A DNA stretch of 64,000 bases from Gloeophyllum trabeum ATCC 11539 (Eukaryota; Basidiomycota; Agaricomycetes; Gloeophyllales; Gloeophyllaceae): assembly GCF_000344685.1 (NCBI RefSeq), contig NW_006920414.1, positions 1,234,677 through 1,298,676 of the forward strand, in the 5' to 3' direction. The position numbers and the translations under genes are program-made. Below the pieces are notes generated by a model that was not told the origin of the DNA, searched no databases, and was given only the letters and a program-made list of their open reading frames with translations. Below are positions 29,479 through 41,216 of the stretch, in pieces (within the stretch, counting starts at the first letter, position 1; each line of letters starts with the position of its first letter).

Positions 29479-32400
29479 ATGGAAGATCCATGGGGAAACG
29501 CCTGGGGTGAGCCTAGCAAGCCCGCCGCTCTGTACGGAGCTTCCACCGTAAGCCAGCCTGCCTGGACCGCACCTGCAACCGTCTCGGTAGGTCATGATGA
29601 CTCTGAAGCCGACTTAGCAACGCCTTCTTGGTCTACTGGAGACGACATAAAATGGGCAGAACCGTCGGCCGCGCAGCCCTCCTTGTGGACTCAGGCAGAG
29701 GACGTCCTGGCTTGGGGCTCTAATCCCTACGCGGATATTCCTATAGCGTCTACTAGCACACCGGAACTTAACTTACCGCCACCAGAGGTGGTAGAAGATG
29801 ACAGGACATCGTCTACATCTCACGATTCGTCCCCCTCTACACCGGTGCAGATTTTTCGCACCGAATCCCCGAGCTCCGCTGCTCTGTCATCGCCTAAGTC
29901 TCCAGTTGCCGGTCAGCAACCTTCTCCCCCTGCTACACCTGACGTGTACGGCACTTTTGAGACAGGACTTGCCGCTGAGCCCGATGAAGTCGATCCGTGG
30001 TCGCCTGCTGTGGCTACCTTTGACGCGGAGCAATCTGCGTGGTCAAGCGCGGAAGCAGATACGCGAGAAGAGGTCGAAGCGAAAGCCGTCGATGAGTGGG
30101 AGGCAGCGAAACGAGAGAAGGAGGAACGTGAAAAGAGGGTGGTAAGTTACTGGACTCTGTGGTGTGAATACTGCAATTGTTCACGAGAAGACACCTAGCC
30201 TTCCGAAGTAGTTGCAAGCATCCTGAAAGAATGTGAGGAACTCGTTAAGGAGGTGGGCCCGGATGACAGCGTCCTGGCGCAGGGTGAGAGTAACGATGAT
30301 TGGCGCAGCGGCTTAGATAGTGTACCAGGTCTGTGAGTGCGCTACCCAGACATCCTTAACCATGCATATACTCAGATGCCTATTCCCATATGCATTGATT
30401 AGTGGAGACTTCATGAACCGCCTTCTACCCGACACACCCCCTCCATTCGTGCCGTTCAAAAATTCGGCCACAGCGAAGGAGATGGTTAATGCCGTACGTA
30501 CCACGAGGAACACAGTGCCAGCACAGATGAGTCCAATGTCCTACTTTGCCTCCTCCTCGAAGGCGTCAATGGCTTGGGAAGCCACCATCAAGTTGAAGGC
30601 AAGCCCTGCTCCTGACTCGGACATCCCTGCCGGATGGAAAGTGTTAGAGAAGCGGGCGTCGTTAACGCAACCTGTAGCCACAGAGGAGAAACCCAAGAGG
30701 GGCGGTTTATTATCTTTCCTGAGCCGACGAAGCTCGACCCAGCCAGCTCTCTCTGAGAGTAAACCGTCGCGGCCGTCCACTCCTGTGTCAGAACCCAGGA
30801 CTTCGTCTGCGGCCAGCGATTCGAGGCGGAGCGGGGATGAAGCCAAACCTGACAGCGGTGCTGCGCCGACTAAAGCCACGTCTCCGGTCACCTCTCAACT
30901 TACATCTTCATCCACACCTGCCTCGGTCTCGCCAGTGGTAGCAGTGACGCCGGCTACCACAATCTCTCCGGCATCTCCGCAGGAACCGGTACTACCAGTA
31001 GTTCCGGATTCTCCAACTGCAGCTCCGTCTGCAGTGTCGCGCTTTTTCAACCGCTTCTCTCGCTCGAAGAGCTCCAGCCCTCGAAACTCCATGGCACTCT
31101 CCTCGGACGATATCGACTTCCTATCCGACCTCGTACCCAGCGCAAGCGACGACACCGAAGAAGACGACCCCCAGCTCAAGGCACTGTCTAGAATGCTCCA
31201 GTCGAAACCTCTGGAGGTTTCGGACAAGCTGCCTCCACCGCTTGCTCCTCCGCCCAAGCCTGCGAGTCGACCGGCCAGTGTGATGTCCATGAACAGTCCG
31301 CCGTTGGTTGGAGGCCCAAGCCGCCCACCATCTCTTGGTTCAAGGCAGCCAAGCCGGGTTTCTTTTGAAGGACTCGATCCCATTGTTCCGACAAGGACTC
31401 CTACGCCTCCAGCGGCATCTACAGGGCAGGCGACAGTCAGGGCCACAAGCCCACTGGCATCATCTTCAATTAGTCCTGGGTTCGAGGCTCTTGACGCGGC
31501 CTTCAGTATGCCATCTCCACCTGCCAATTCATTCCCGCCTGCTCCCCAGAGCGTCCCAATCAGATCGAGTGCATCTGCAATCCCCGCGCTGGCACCTCCA
31601 CCTGCCCCGTCGAAACCGCTCATGCCGGCTGTGAAGTTATCAAGCGCGGCGTCGCATGTGTCGCCTCCGACAGACGGTAACCTGTTCGCCCTGCCTCCCC
31701 CTCCTTCGTCACGGTCGCACACGCCAGCCTTGGCCGCAGTCACGAAACCGTCAGCGCTACCCCCGGATCCATTCGACGACGACGAATTCGCTGACTTCCA
31801 GGGACCCTCTGTGCCTCAGTCCTCCCTGCCCATCACGTCGGGGTCATTTTACGATTCCAGCTTCTCGTCTGCGTCGGAGAACCAGCTCTATTCCACTCCT
31901 GAACGACCGTTACGACCCTCTCAATCTGTATCACAAACTAGTTTCGATGACTTTGATGATTTTATTTCGTCCCCGATACGCACCCCATCACCCCCACCCC
32001 CGCCAGCAAAGCCCTCCATTCCACCATCCTCCTCTTCAAGGGGCATGACGGCGTCGAAATCTTCCCCTCATGTTCGCAAGCCCTCGGCAGCTGATCACCT
32101 CGCCACACTTAATCTAGTTGAAAGGGCTGCTGCCCGGGCCGGCCAGTGGCCAGCTCCCCCGTCCCCGCTACCCGAGGCGTTGCCCCCACCCCCACCGCCG
32201 CGAAATGATACGATCAGGCCTTCCTCTAGTTTGAATGTCCTGGATGATGATGACCTTCCTCTGAGACCTGCAAAGGGCGGCGGCTCCCTTACAGCGTCGA
32301 CGTCGTCTCCGATAGGAATAGGACTCATCCCGCCGCCGCCGATGTCGTCTAGCCTCTTGAGACCGATATCTCCTCCCTCGGGGACAAGCCGACCGACGCC

Positions 32401-32560
32401 TGCACCTGTTGGATCTCTGCTGGACTTGTCGTCGTTTGATTCTTCTCCAGCGGTGTCTACCCCTACGATGCCAGTCCTTACCCCGAGCACCGTTCAGACG
32501 ACGGGGAACCAGAAGGGCGGACTGTCTGCGCAAGATTTATCATTCTTTGAGGGCTTATGA
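29479..32560 (+). CDS. Proline/serine-rich protein with acidic-aromatic motifs, unknown function
   Basis: About 980 aa, three exons; introns near 30143-30199 and 30331-30405 keep frame. It starts MEDPWGNAWG and has a low-complexity acidic N-terminus with repeated Trp (DPWS, WSTGDD, WAEPS). A short helical part follows (ASILKECEELVKEVG), then a conserved-looking block LLPDTPPPFVPFKNSATAKE. The long remainder is disordered and rich in Pro/Ser, with many PPPP runs. It also carries DPFDDDEFADFQ (about 31767-31802), FDDFDDFISSP (about 31943-31975) and LDDDDLPL. Acidic DxF/DFxDF motifs are typical of proteins that bind clathrin adaptors, for example yeast Laa2-type AP-1 accessory proteins, so a trafficking role is possible but unproven. 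It ends LSAQDLSFFEGL. Confidence 0.75.
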
Positions 32561-32726
32561 GAAGCACACTGTCGTACCGCATTTGCATCCCACATTGTAT
32601 ACATATTCATTCGCACATTCTGCATTTCTGATTACAAGAAGTAACAGTAAGTTTACAGGTACAGGGAGTCGAAGCAGGCTCGAACAAGTAGTTATAGGTA
32701 GGTCGACCGGTCCACCAATCCCCTTG

Positions 32727-34811
32727 TCAAACCTTCCGAGATTTCTTCTTCTTCCCCGGTGCTCGTGGTGATGGCGGCGGTACCTCCAACGACCCTCCTG
32801 CAGCTTCTGCCTCCACACCGCCGCCTTGCTCAATTTTTGTTCGAGCTTCCAGGAAGAACATCACATCTCTCAGCTGATCCTCCAGCTCACTGATCCTTGA
32901 TCCAAAGTTTTCCTTCTCTCTATCAGCCTGATCAACCCGCTCTTTCATCTTCTCCAAATTCTTCAACAGCCCTTCGCTGACAGCCCTTTCCTCTTTTAAC
33001 TCCTTCTCCAACCGCCTGGCCAAGTCCGTGGCCTTCTCGGCCCTTTTCTCAGCCCTTGCCTTATCCTTCTCCAGCGCGGCTACTATTTCTTCTTCCTCCT
33101 GTCTTCTCCGCTCGATCTCCTCTCTTGAACTGGCCCGCTCCCGCTCGACCTCCATTCTCATCCTCTCCACTAACGTTTTGAGCTCATCCACCTGAGTCTT
33201 CAACTCTGAAGTCTGCTCCTCATAGAATACCCTTTGCGAGTCCAACTGAGATGTCAAAAGGTACGAATATTCGATCCCGATCGCCTCTATCTTCTCTGCC
33301 GTCAGTGCGTCCGACGGGCCAGGCCCTAGCCCACTAGTGTTCGCATTACTTCCGCCAACAGATGATGCAGCGGATGGTAACTCGACTAGTTTCCCGTCCG
33401 CCTTGTTCTGAATGAGGCGGTGTACATACCCGTCTCCTGCGTAGTCCCATACCCGCTGAGTCTCGAGCTCTAGTGCATACAGATGGGTGGTCCTCTGATA
33501 GTGTGCGTGGGCATGGGCACGACCGTACCGCCCGCAGCCGATGTTGCCGCATATCAGACAGATCCATAAGTTCGTTGTCGATGAGCAGTCAGCGCATCTC
33601 GAGAGACCGGGCGTGGAGGGAGACGTGAAAGGGATAGGGACAGAGGAACGATTACTTGATGAAGGAGGGTGTGAGGAAAGCAGTGTCTGTGAATATCTGC
33701 AAACGGGGCACCTGTTCACGATGTATCAGCTAAGGTGCAAACAAAGGTAGCACAGACGGAAACATACCGACTGTCACCCCATTGGCTCAAACATCTGCAA
33801 TGGAAAGTATGTGAACAGGGCACAGTGACGAGGCCTGTTACGGCTGAGTCCATCCGCTCGAGGCACACCGGGCACGTAGGTAGCTCGTAGGCACCCTCGG
33901 GGACGCTAAGGCGAGATATGGCTAGCGAGATCTGGTCATCCGGCTCAATGGCGACGGAGAGTACATGCACGACGTGACAGATCTCAGGCTGCAGTAAATC
34001 GTGAGCAGGCGACTACTCGCAAGAAATCGTGTTCACGTACGTCCATTGAGTTGAACGGTTTGCCATTGTAAGCCTCGGCGAACTCGGCTGCATCTTCAGC
34101 TTTTCGGAACTTGATCAGGACGATGGAGCGGTTCGGTGCTGAATCCCTATAGTACTGTCAACTTTTGTAAAGTGGGTTACAAGGAAAGCATGTACTGCAC
34201 CTAATCATTCGCAGATGAGCCATACCATCGGCTGCCGGAGCGACGAACGCGAGGAAATCGGACGGTGTCATCCAAGAGGGTACTGCGAGGACGCCCATCA
34301 TGACACCGTCGGAATCTATGTGCTGCAGTGCTGAGTCATCTCTCGCTGCTGAGGACGAAGAGGATCTTTCAGGGTCGTCATTGATAGGTGCAGCATCGGA
34401 AGGTTGACGGAAAACATGTACCACTCCTTCAGGAAGATTTGTAGACCCTGTTTTTGTACGCGCATGGGGAATAAAGCTTGCGACAGTAGCGCCCCCTGAA
34501 AGGGAGCATAAGGTGCATGACGCTTAAAAGCCAGTTCGAGACGCACCCCTGGCCCGCAGCTCTTTGTCTTTCCCTGTCAAAGCTGCTTTGCTCATCTCTT
34601 CAAAGTCGACCCAATCGAGACGTATAGGTCCGAATCTATAATCTTTGTGTTTTGGATTGAACAGAGCGTTCTGGCGCGCGGTCGACTTCGGTGTCTGCGC
34701 AGGCAGATGTTGGAATATCGACGTCGGGAAAAAGGTGTCTGACTTCTGAGGCTGAGAGGTGGATATGTTTGCTTTCGGACGGAGAACAATGCGGATGTGG
34801 TAGCCCTTCAT
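32727..34811 (-). CDS. ETP1: BRAP2/ETP1-type RING and UBP zinc-finger protein
   Basis: About 600 aa. The N-terminus begins at ATG 34811 ([13 protein letters not shown]), followed by the RRM-like BRAP2 domain ([49 protein letters not shown]). Next is the linker motif [10 protein letters not shown], then a RING-H2 finger (CPVCLERMD ... [10 protein letters not shown] ... CPVCR). A UBP-type zinc finger follows ([24 protein letters not shown] ... [14 protein letters not shown]), then a coiled coil of about 200 residues rich in Glu/Arg/Lys. The tail is basic (GKKKKSRKV). Human BRAP2/IMP inhibits KSR-dependent MAPK signalling; yeast Etp1 acts in ethanol and zinc stress responses. E3 ubiquitin-ligase activity is likely. 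It shares a 134 bp promoter with the Nudix gene. Confidence 0.94.
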
Positions 34812-34945
34812 GATATTTCTGGCGCAGGCATGTCGCGGTGCAGAAGCAAGGAGCAATATAAGGCAATATACCGGTCGAGTTGCCGCCGGCAGTTATACAG
34901 CTGTTGAAAGAGATCACTTCACGAGATCTATTAGACGGCCTTGAT

Positions 34946-35894
34946 ATGCTTTCGCGGACGTTCGCCTCGAATGCGCGTTCTACCTTAGCGCGTCCACGCA
35001 AAGTTTCGCCTTATATCTCGCTGACCTCGCCGCTGACGCGATCGTCTATCGTGGCCATACGGAATGTCCTGGCTGAGAAGCAGTACCAATTCCCGGACAC
35101 CTACTCAGAGCCGACTGCAGCAGTGCTTGTCCCTCTCTGCAATGTGGACAACAAGCCTGGAGTGCTCCTCGAAGTAAGAGGGAAGAATATGAGAAATCAC
35201 TCAGGGGAGGTGAGGTACGCGTCATAAGCAACACGGTGAGTGTTCGCTGAGACCAGCTCGCCAGCTTTCCGGGTGGGAGGGTAGACAAAGTACGTCCCTT
35301 GCTTATGATGATGTAGCGTTGTTGTACTCACCGTACTACCTAGACCGACGCTTCTCGTGAAGCTGCTGCCTTGCGCGAAACCGAAGAGGAATTGGGCATC
35401 CATCCAGAACAAGTCGAGATCCTGGGAGGAATAGGACCACCCACCCTTTCTCTACGTGCACTCCGGGTGTGGCCGTACGTCGTAAGCATCAACGTTTGCT
35501 CAAGGGAGACATCATGTCAATATTTTGATAGGGTTTCATTCACTCTTCAATCAAAAGCCGTTTCCAGCCTCTCGCGGACACCGATCCGCTCCCCTCCATA
35601 TCTCTATCGCACCTGAAGGCCTCCGCACCCGAAGTCGCCCATATATTCCACCTCCCGTTTGCCGAAATCGCTAACCCCGACCGCCTCCGTGTGCACGCAT
35701 TCCGACGAAACTTGGGTGAACGGCCGTATTGGGCCATCACCGTCTCGGATTTTGTCCCCGAAGCTGTTAAATGGGCGAGTGACCCGGAACAGAGGGACGA
35801 GATCGGCGGAGGCCAAGGTGGCAGACTGGAGGTATGGGGGTTGACAGGGTGGTACATGACACTTTTGATGAGAATGTTGAAGGTGTATGAGTAG
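34946..35894 (+). CDS. Nudix hydrolase, coenzyme A pyrophosphatase type
   Basis: About 250 aa. I start at the ATG at 34946 (MLSRTFASNARSTLARPRK), a basic, Ser/Arg-rich N-terminus that looks like a mitochondrial presequence. Splicing joins GEV, SFPGGRVDK and TDASREAA to give the CoA-type Nudix signature FPGGRVDK ... ALRETEEELGI, with the metal-binding RETEEE intact; upstream is AAVLVPLC. The NUDT7/8-Pcd1 family cleaves CoA and acyl-CoA to phosphopantetheine and 3',5'-ADP in peroxisomes or mitochondria. The C-terminal part (HLPFAEI, RRNLGERPYWAI, EVWGLTGWYMTLLMRM) matches the family's usual ending in a G-[LM]-T helix. I see no C-terminal SKL-type peroxisomal signal. Confidence 0.9.
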
Positions 35895-36010
35895 CATCGC
35901 TAGAAAAGACCTCGGACAAGCGGACCATTATATGATTAGCTGTAGAATGCATATACTTTCCTATGCTCCCCATATCCCCGTAGACTGTGTACCCGTCAAA
36001 CCGACCATGC

Positions 36011-37931
36011 TCAAGTGCGGCCTCTCTTGCGCTTTGGCTCCTCCGACGCATCCGCGTCCCCACCCCCTTTCCCTTCCTTAATAACCTTCTTGACCACCGT
36101 CTCCCACATGACGTCGTTCACATTTTTTGCTTTCCCAAGCTGATCCCTTAGCTTCTGCACCTCCGTCTCAAGCTCTGCGACGCGCGACTGTAACGAGACG
36201 GCACCGACGCCGTTGGCACCACTCGCAGCAGGCACCATCTGTTGCGTAAAATATGCATGGTCCCGGAATAACTCGTCTTCGGGGTATTCTGCTGGGTCAA
36301 TATAGGGAACCTGGATTCGTGAAAAAGCAGTCAGTCATCTCAAGGCAATACATGTAGCATGAAACATCCTCTCACATCGCCCTGTACTGGGAGGATTATC
36401 CCAACCTCCCGAGCTTCCCTCTTCCTCGGATCCCTCGTCCGATCGAACGGCACAACAGACCTCAGGCTGATCACCTCGCCCTGCCCTGCCGCGCCGCTCA
36501 CGCCAACGCCGCTACTCAAGCCAAGCTGGATGTTGACATGCCCGACCAGGTCGGGCGGCCGTATCATCGTGCTCAGGTGGGTGATGGCGAGGCCCTTGTG
36601 GGTATTTATGGAGCGTAGGGGTTGATGCGAGGGGATGTCGTATGTTTGGATCGTGCCGAGGGAGGTACCGACGACGAGGAGACTCGACGTGAGGGAGATG
36701 CAGAGGGCGGTTATTGGTTGGCTTGTGTGAAGGCAGGGTTAGGGTTAACAGCATTCTTACTTTGAAAACGGGGGAAAGTGGACTCGAGGAACATAGACTC
36801 ACTCGACCTGTATGGACATCTTCTTAGGCGCGCTGCCGTCATCGTCGCCTATCCTTACTATGTCTGTCGCACCTCCGCCGCCGATCGCTTCGACAATGGC
36901 GTTCTTCCCTGCCCTCGTCTGCTTGAATAGGTTCATTTGATAGATGGTCCCGTCGTCACCCGATGATGCGGCAAAGAAAACCCTCTCGGTGGGCTCCCAA
37001 GCAAGATGAGATATGGGTTGGGGGAAATGGAATGTTGTGAGGAGTGTCCGAGCACCCAAGTCCCAAAGCTAAGATAGAGGACGATTACGATGAAGAGGCA
37101 ATTCTACTTGTACTGGAAGGCGCGCACCTTCACAGTATGGTCGACTGAGCTGGTGAGTATCCGAGATGTTGGGAACGGTCCAACTCCGCAGACAAGATCG
37201 GTGACGGGCAGTGTGTGGTCGGTGAATGTGCAATAAGATACCGGCAGTTCATTTTGCAAGTTATCATCTAGCAGCCTTAACATGAATTGCACCCACAACG
37301 GGAATCTACGACTTGGCGTTGCTTACCTGGATACTTCCCATACGCTCACTCCCGAGTCTTCACTCCCCGAGACGAGTGCCGCTCCGTCTGGGGTGAAACG
37401 AAGGACATTAACTTGGCGATAGTGGGCATCCCATGCATTATATAGTATCCCGGATGATATCTACTGTCGGATGTCGTCGCCCGTGAGTCAAAGGTACCCG
37501 ACCACAAGTAGCAGCGGAGACTCGCCTCCCAGATGTATATCCGTCCCTGGGCTGTCCCACCAGCAAAGAACTGTCCCCTATGATCACTCGCACAGCATGT
37601 CAACTTCTCTGGCAAAACTATCTTTAGAGCGAGTTGGTCCTGCAAACCAGCATAGTTTCAGTAACCACGCGTTTGACTCTGCGAAAGCCAGATATCATAC
37701 TTTCTGGAAGTTATAGACGTTGAGGAGAGACTTTTCATGTTGCGCGGCAAACATAACACCGCCTAGTCCATCCCGAGACTCAGTGACAGCAAGACATCGT
37801 GAAGAGGTGTTGGTCTGCTTGAAGGAGGCCAAGGTGGAACCTGACTGGATATCATGCACGGCTATTAACCCAGGCCCTGCATTGGAAGTCGACGTTGACG
37901 CTGCACATAAGATGACTTCGTGTAGTTTCAT
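36011..37931 (-). CDS. IPI3: IPI3/WDR18, WD40 subunit of the Rix1 complex
   Basis: About 500 aa. The start ATG at 37931 gives MKLHEVILCAAS. WD40-type repeats follow: GLIAVHDIQSGSTLASFKQ, KLTCCASDHRGQFFAGGTAQ with GRIYIWE, VNVLRFTPDGAALVSGSEDS, HTLPVTDLVCG with ILTSSVDHTVK, and ITALCISLTSSLLVVGTSLG. The C-terminus is a Glu/Lys-rich coiled coil (VAELETEVQKLRDQLGKAK) ending in KRKRGRT, the typical Ipi3 tail. With Rix1 and Ipi1 it remodels pre-60S ribosomes with the Mdn1 ATPase and removes ITS2. In yeast it also loads MCM at origins. About seven short introns. Divergent from a J-protein gene (266 bp). Confidence 0.9.
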
Positions 37932-38196
37932 CTTGGTCCCGGTTCTGTGATCAGAAACACCCCTTGAGCAGTTAGGCCCTGAAAAAGCAGGTAGCGGAGA
38001 TCTTGCAAGGGATCTTGACATGGCACGTGGCAGACAATATCGCTGACGTAACAGAGTCTGCCTCATTGGGACGCTGTGGCGTCGGCTGGGCCTCTGCCCG
38101 GTCATGAAGGTTCTTGAGCTTTCCAGGCAGCTGTGCATGCCTGTATTTCCCGCTGCTCCGCGCGTCAAGCGTCTTCATTGACCCTTGCATCCGCTC

Positions 38197-39967
38197 ATGG
38201 CTGAGACGAACCTTTACGAGACTTTGGGCGTCGCGAAAGACGCGTCGCCGGATGAAAGTGCGTTGCTTTGTGATCATTGTAGTCCGGGATTATTGACCTG
38301 AATGTCCAGTCAGGAGAGCTTACAAGAAGAGAGCCTTGCAGACTCATCCCGACAAGTTAGGTCCCAACATTACACAGAAGGAGAGGGAGGCGGCGGAGGA
38401 ACAGTTCCGCAAAGTCAACCATGCATACGAGGTTCTGAACGATACCGAGAACCGGAAGGTATGTGCCTCTACAATTGCCACTAAACGCGCTGTATCTAAT
38501 GCAGAGCAGATTTACGATCTCTATGGCAGATGGCCTCCGCCAGATGCCGTCCCCGAGCCCAGGCCAAGTGCGGGCAACCGCCAGGCCGACCCTTTCAACA
38601 CTTTCAACACCCGCTTCCACGATCCATTCTTCGACTTCCCCGATCCATTCCGCGGTACTCGCCGCCACTTCGCCTTCACCGACCCCTTCGAGCTGTTCAA
38701 CTCCATCTTTGGCGATTTGCATCGCGGACCATTGGGCGGCTCATTGTTCGATGACCCTTTCTTCGATGACTTCCCATCTCCGTTTGGTGGCGCTCGTCGG
38801 AACAGGGATCCTTTCGACAGTTTCGGCCGCGGCTCACTCATGTCGCCATTTGGCGGCCTCCTCGGTGGAAGCATGTTCTCGCCCTTCCAGCAAATCATGG
38901 ATAGTCCCAACGCGAACGTGCGGAGTGCATCTTACAGTGCTATAGGCTACGACAACGGGCAGGAGCGCAGGTGGGTAAGCCAAAGTAGGATGACCAGAAC
39001 AATCAACGGGGTCACCGAGAGTGTGTGGAAGAGGACCGATTCTGATGTAGGTTCACTCATCTGTGGCAATTATCCATGAACTGACGCAATCGTCATTAAC
39101 AGGGCAACGAGCATGTTACGTTGACGTATCCTGACGGACGGCAACGGTACACTATCAACGGCGTCGAACAGCCGTCACCTCAGGACAATCGGTACCTCCA
39201 GGGAGCACCTCAAGAGTCCCGTGCCGACCGTTACCTGCCTGCTTCGACACAGCGGAATGTCGAAGGCCCCGTCGTACCCCCTCCGTTCAGTGCCAATAAT
39301 GCGTACCAGCCAGAGCCGAAGCGCCCAAGGCCAGAGTATGCGTACGAGAAAGAGCCCCGTCGCTCATCATCCGTGCACTCTTCTCACTCGAATGCTCCCT
39401 CTCGCCACTCTCATCATTCCCACCATTCCCATCACTCGCAAACTCCCTACTATCCTGCGAGCCGCCCTCGGGGTGGTTACCCAGAATCCCACCGAGACTC
39501 GATGCCTGATGCGGTGGGACCGCACGAGCCCGTTATCCCTGACCAGAGGTACTCAGTGCCTATCCAGGACCAGCCTCCTCTGTCTCACTACGCGACCCCT
39601 CCGCCTACCAACAACTATGCTCCGCCGCCGTCTCAGGCGCAGTACAACCAAGGTAAGTTGCACACTTGGTATCTGCATAGCACAACTACCCATACGCGTC
39701 GTTTCAGCGCCGCCGCCAAGCAATTACTACAACCGTCCCCGCGAACCCGTGAGGGACTACCACGACGAGAGCTCCCAGCACAAGAGGCACTGGTGGAAAT
39801 GGTGGTAAGTGCTATAAGTCTTCGAGCTGCGGAGTTACTGATCCCTCACACATAGAATCGATGATGCCAGGACGGATGCGGGGTCACGTCTGAGCAAACT
39901 CTTCAAGAGGCATCATCATGAACATAGTCGTCATGAAACTACGAAGACTCATTTCACGAGGATCTGA
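38197..39967 (+). CDS. DNAJB6-like J-domain co-chaperone with Phe-rich and His-rich regions
   Basis: About 490 aa in six exons. The J domain is residues 1-75: MAETNLYETLGVAKDASPDE, then RRAYKKRALQTHPDKLGPN with the HPD triad that stimulates Hsp70, and NHAYEVLNDTENRK. A G/F-rich region follows with six DPF units (DPFNTFNTRF, HDPFFDFPDPFRG, TDPFELFNSIFGD). Then a beta-type segment has TRTINGVTESVWKRTD and NEHVTLTYPDG, as in DNAJB6/B2. The C-terminal third is disordered, with a tandem His-Ser tract (SRHSHHSHHSHHSQ), Pro-rich motifs and the end HWWKWW...FKRHHHEHSRHE. For the last intron I used acceptor CAG before 39871, because the nearer AG makes a stop codon. DNAJB6 relatives suppress aggregation; that role is inferred here. 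Confidence 0.88.
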
Positions 39968-40343
39968 GCCTGGCTTTGGGTGGAAATGCGTTATCATATT
40001 GTATATTCAAATGCACTGTCTCTGCTCTCTTTGATATGCATACCAGCACTGTATGACAAAAGCTTTCATTCTGATTGTAGGTTTGTTTCTGCAGTAGTAC
40101 CTTTCGCTCTCAGATGCTATCGTTGTCCTCCTGAGCAATGCCCGGGGTTGTAGAATACTTCTCATTAAGTATGTTGTACATACCGGTCTTAGGCACTAGG
40201 TAGCAAATCGAAAACGTATATTGCACGGTAACGACGTTCGATGCAATCTACGCGGGTACGGAGAGATTCGTGCCAAGGTGTGTATGGCGGAGGCGAGGCA
40301 TGTCCGTCTAGCGTGTAGCATTACCTTACAAGACTTAAGGTAC
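39968..40343. other. Convergent intergenic region
   Basis: 3' flanks of the J-protein gene and the complex I subunit gene. No gene or repeat was recognised. Confidence 0.55.
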
Positions 40344-41011
40344 CTAACTGGACTCCTCGGAGGATGATTGGGACTTGTACTTGTTGGGGTCAGTGCCGTG
40401 ATGAGGGTGGTTCACAAGGTTGAACCAAGGGAAGGCAGCTGGGAGTATAATTAGTTGGCGAGTAAGAATCACAACAGATGTTACGTACCGAACTTCAGTT
40501 GAGAGAAGACCGAATTCGAGTATGCAGCATTCTGCACCCATTCTGGCTGGTGAGATTCTCCGTACAAAGGCTTGCCTTCCCTAGCACGCTGGCTGAGTTC
40601 AGCGAAGTCCAACTCCTGCTCCCGCTTGTTCTCTGTCCAGCCCCAGAAACGAACTAATACAACAAGTATTCTATGAGTTTAGTGAGACCAGAAGCCCATG
40701 ACATACTCACAACTTGATCGCTGATACGCTAATAGGAAACCACCAAGGAAACCAGCTACGCCACCCACACGCAGCGCTGTGCCTCTAGCAGACTTCAATG
40801 GGTCTGCTACATCTGTAGCAACGTCAGCCTCGGCTCAGACATGCTCAAGTGATCGTACCGGCGCACCCCAAAGGTATAACGCTCCGGGGAAGCCAGCGGT
40901 CATGGCGCCCCAGGCAGCGAAGTCGGAAGGACGCATGTAACGTATGACACGCCCTGCGTGCGGGTCCGCATCGATGAGCGGGAAGGGCGTCTCCACGACC
41001 TTCTGAGGCAT
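40344..41011 (-). CDS. NADH-ubiquinone oxidoreductase 21 kDa subunit (fungal complex I accessory subunit)
   Basis: About 165 aa in four or five exons. It begins MPQKVVETPFPLIDADPHAG, then RVIRYMRPSDFAAWGAMTA and FPGALYLWG, which is the N-terminal domain of the fungal complex I 21 kDa subunit. A Gly-rich membrane-like segment (GTALRVGGVAGFLGGFLLAY) follows. The C-terminal domain has RFWGWTENKREQELDFAELSQRA and GKPLYGESHQPEWVQNAAY, then PWFNLVNHPHHGTDP. It is an accessory subunit of the mitochondrial inner-membrane complex; no catalytic residues are expected. Start codons of this gene and the nucleoporin gene are 205 bp apart. Confidence 0.92.
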
Positions 41012-41216
41012 AGTGAATGTTGTCCCGAGCGCGGAGGCCAACGCGGGAAACAGCGAGCACGTCTGTTTAGGGCAGGTTGCGCATAGGCCTGCCCTAAGCC
41101 TGTGGCGCACTGGCCTCTGCAACGGTCAACTTGTGGCCACAACAATCCTCGTGTCTCAGCTACGGCGCCCATAAGACGCGTGCCGCGAAGCCGTTTCTGT
41201 TCCTTCAACTACAACT

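Noticed and set aside
30895..31743. 282-codon open frame on the - strand
   Set aside because: Antisense shadow of the proline-rich gene; composition is Gly/Ala/Asp repeats mirroring Pro/Ser codons.
36736..36749. Telomere-like GGGTTAGGGTTAAC
   Set aside because: Under two TTAGGG units, inside an IPI3 intron; consistent with chance.
39855..39870. Premature stop in the J-protein last exon
   Set aside because: It arises only with the nearest AG acceptor; the next acceptor keeps the frame and gives the His-rich tail.
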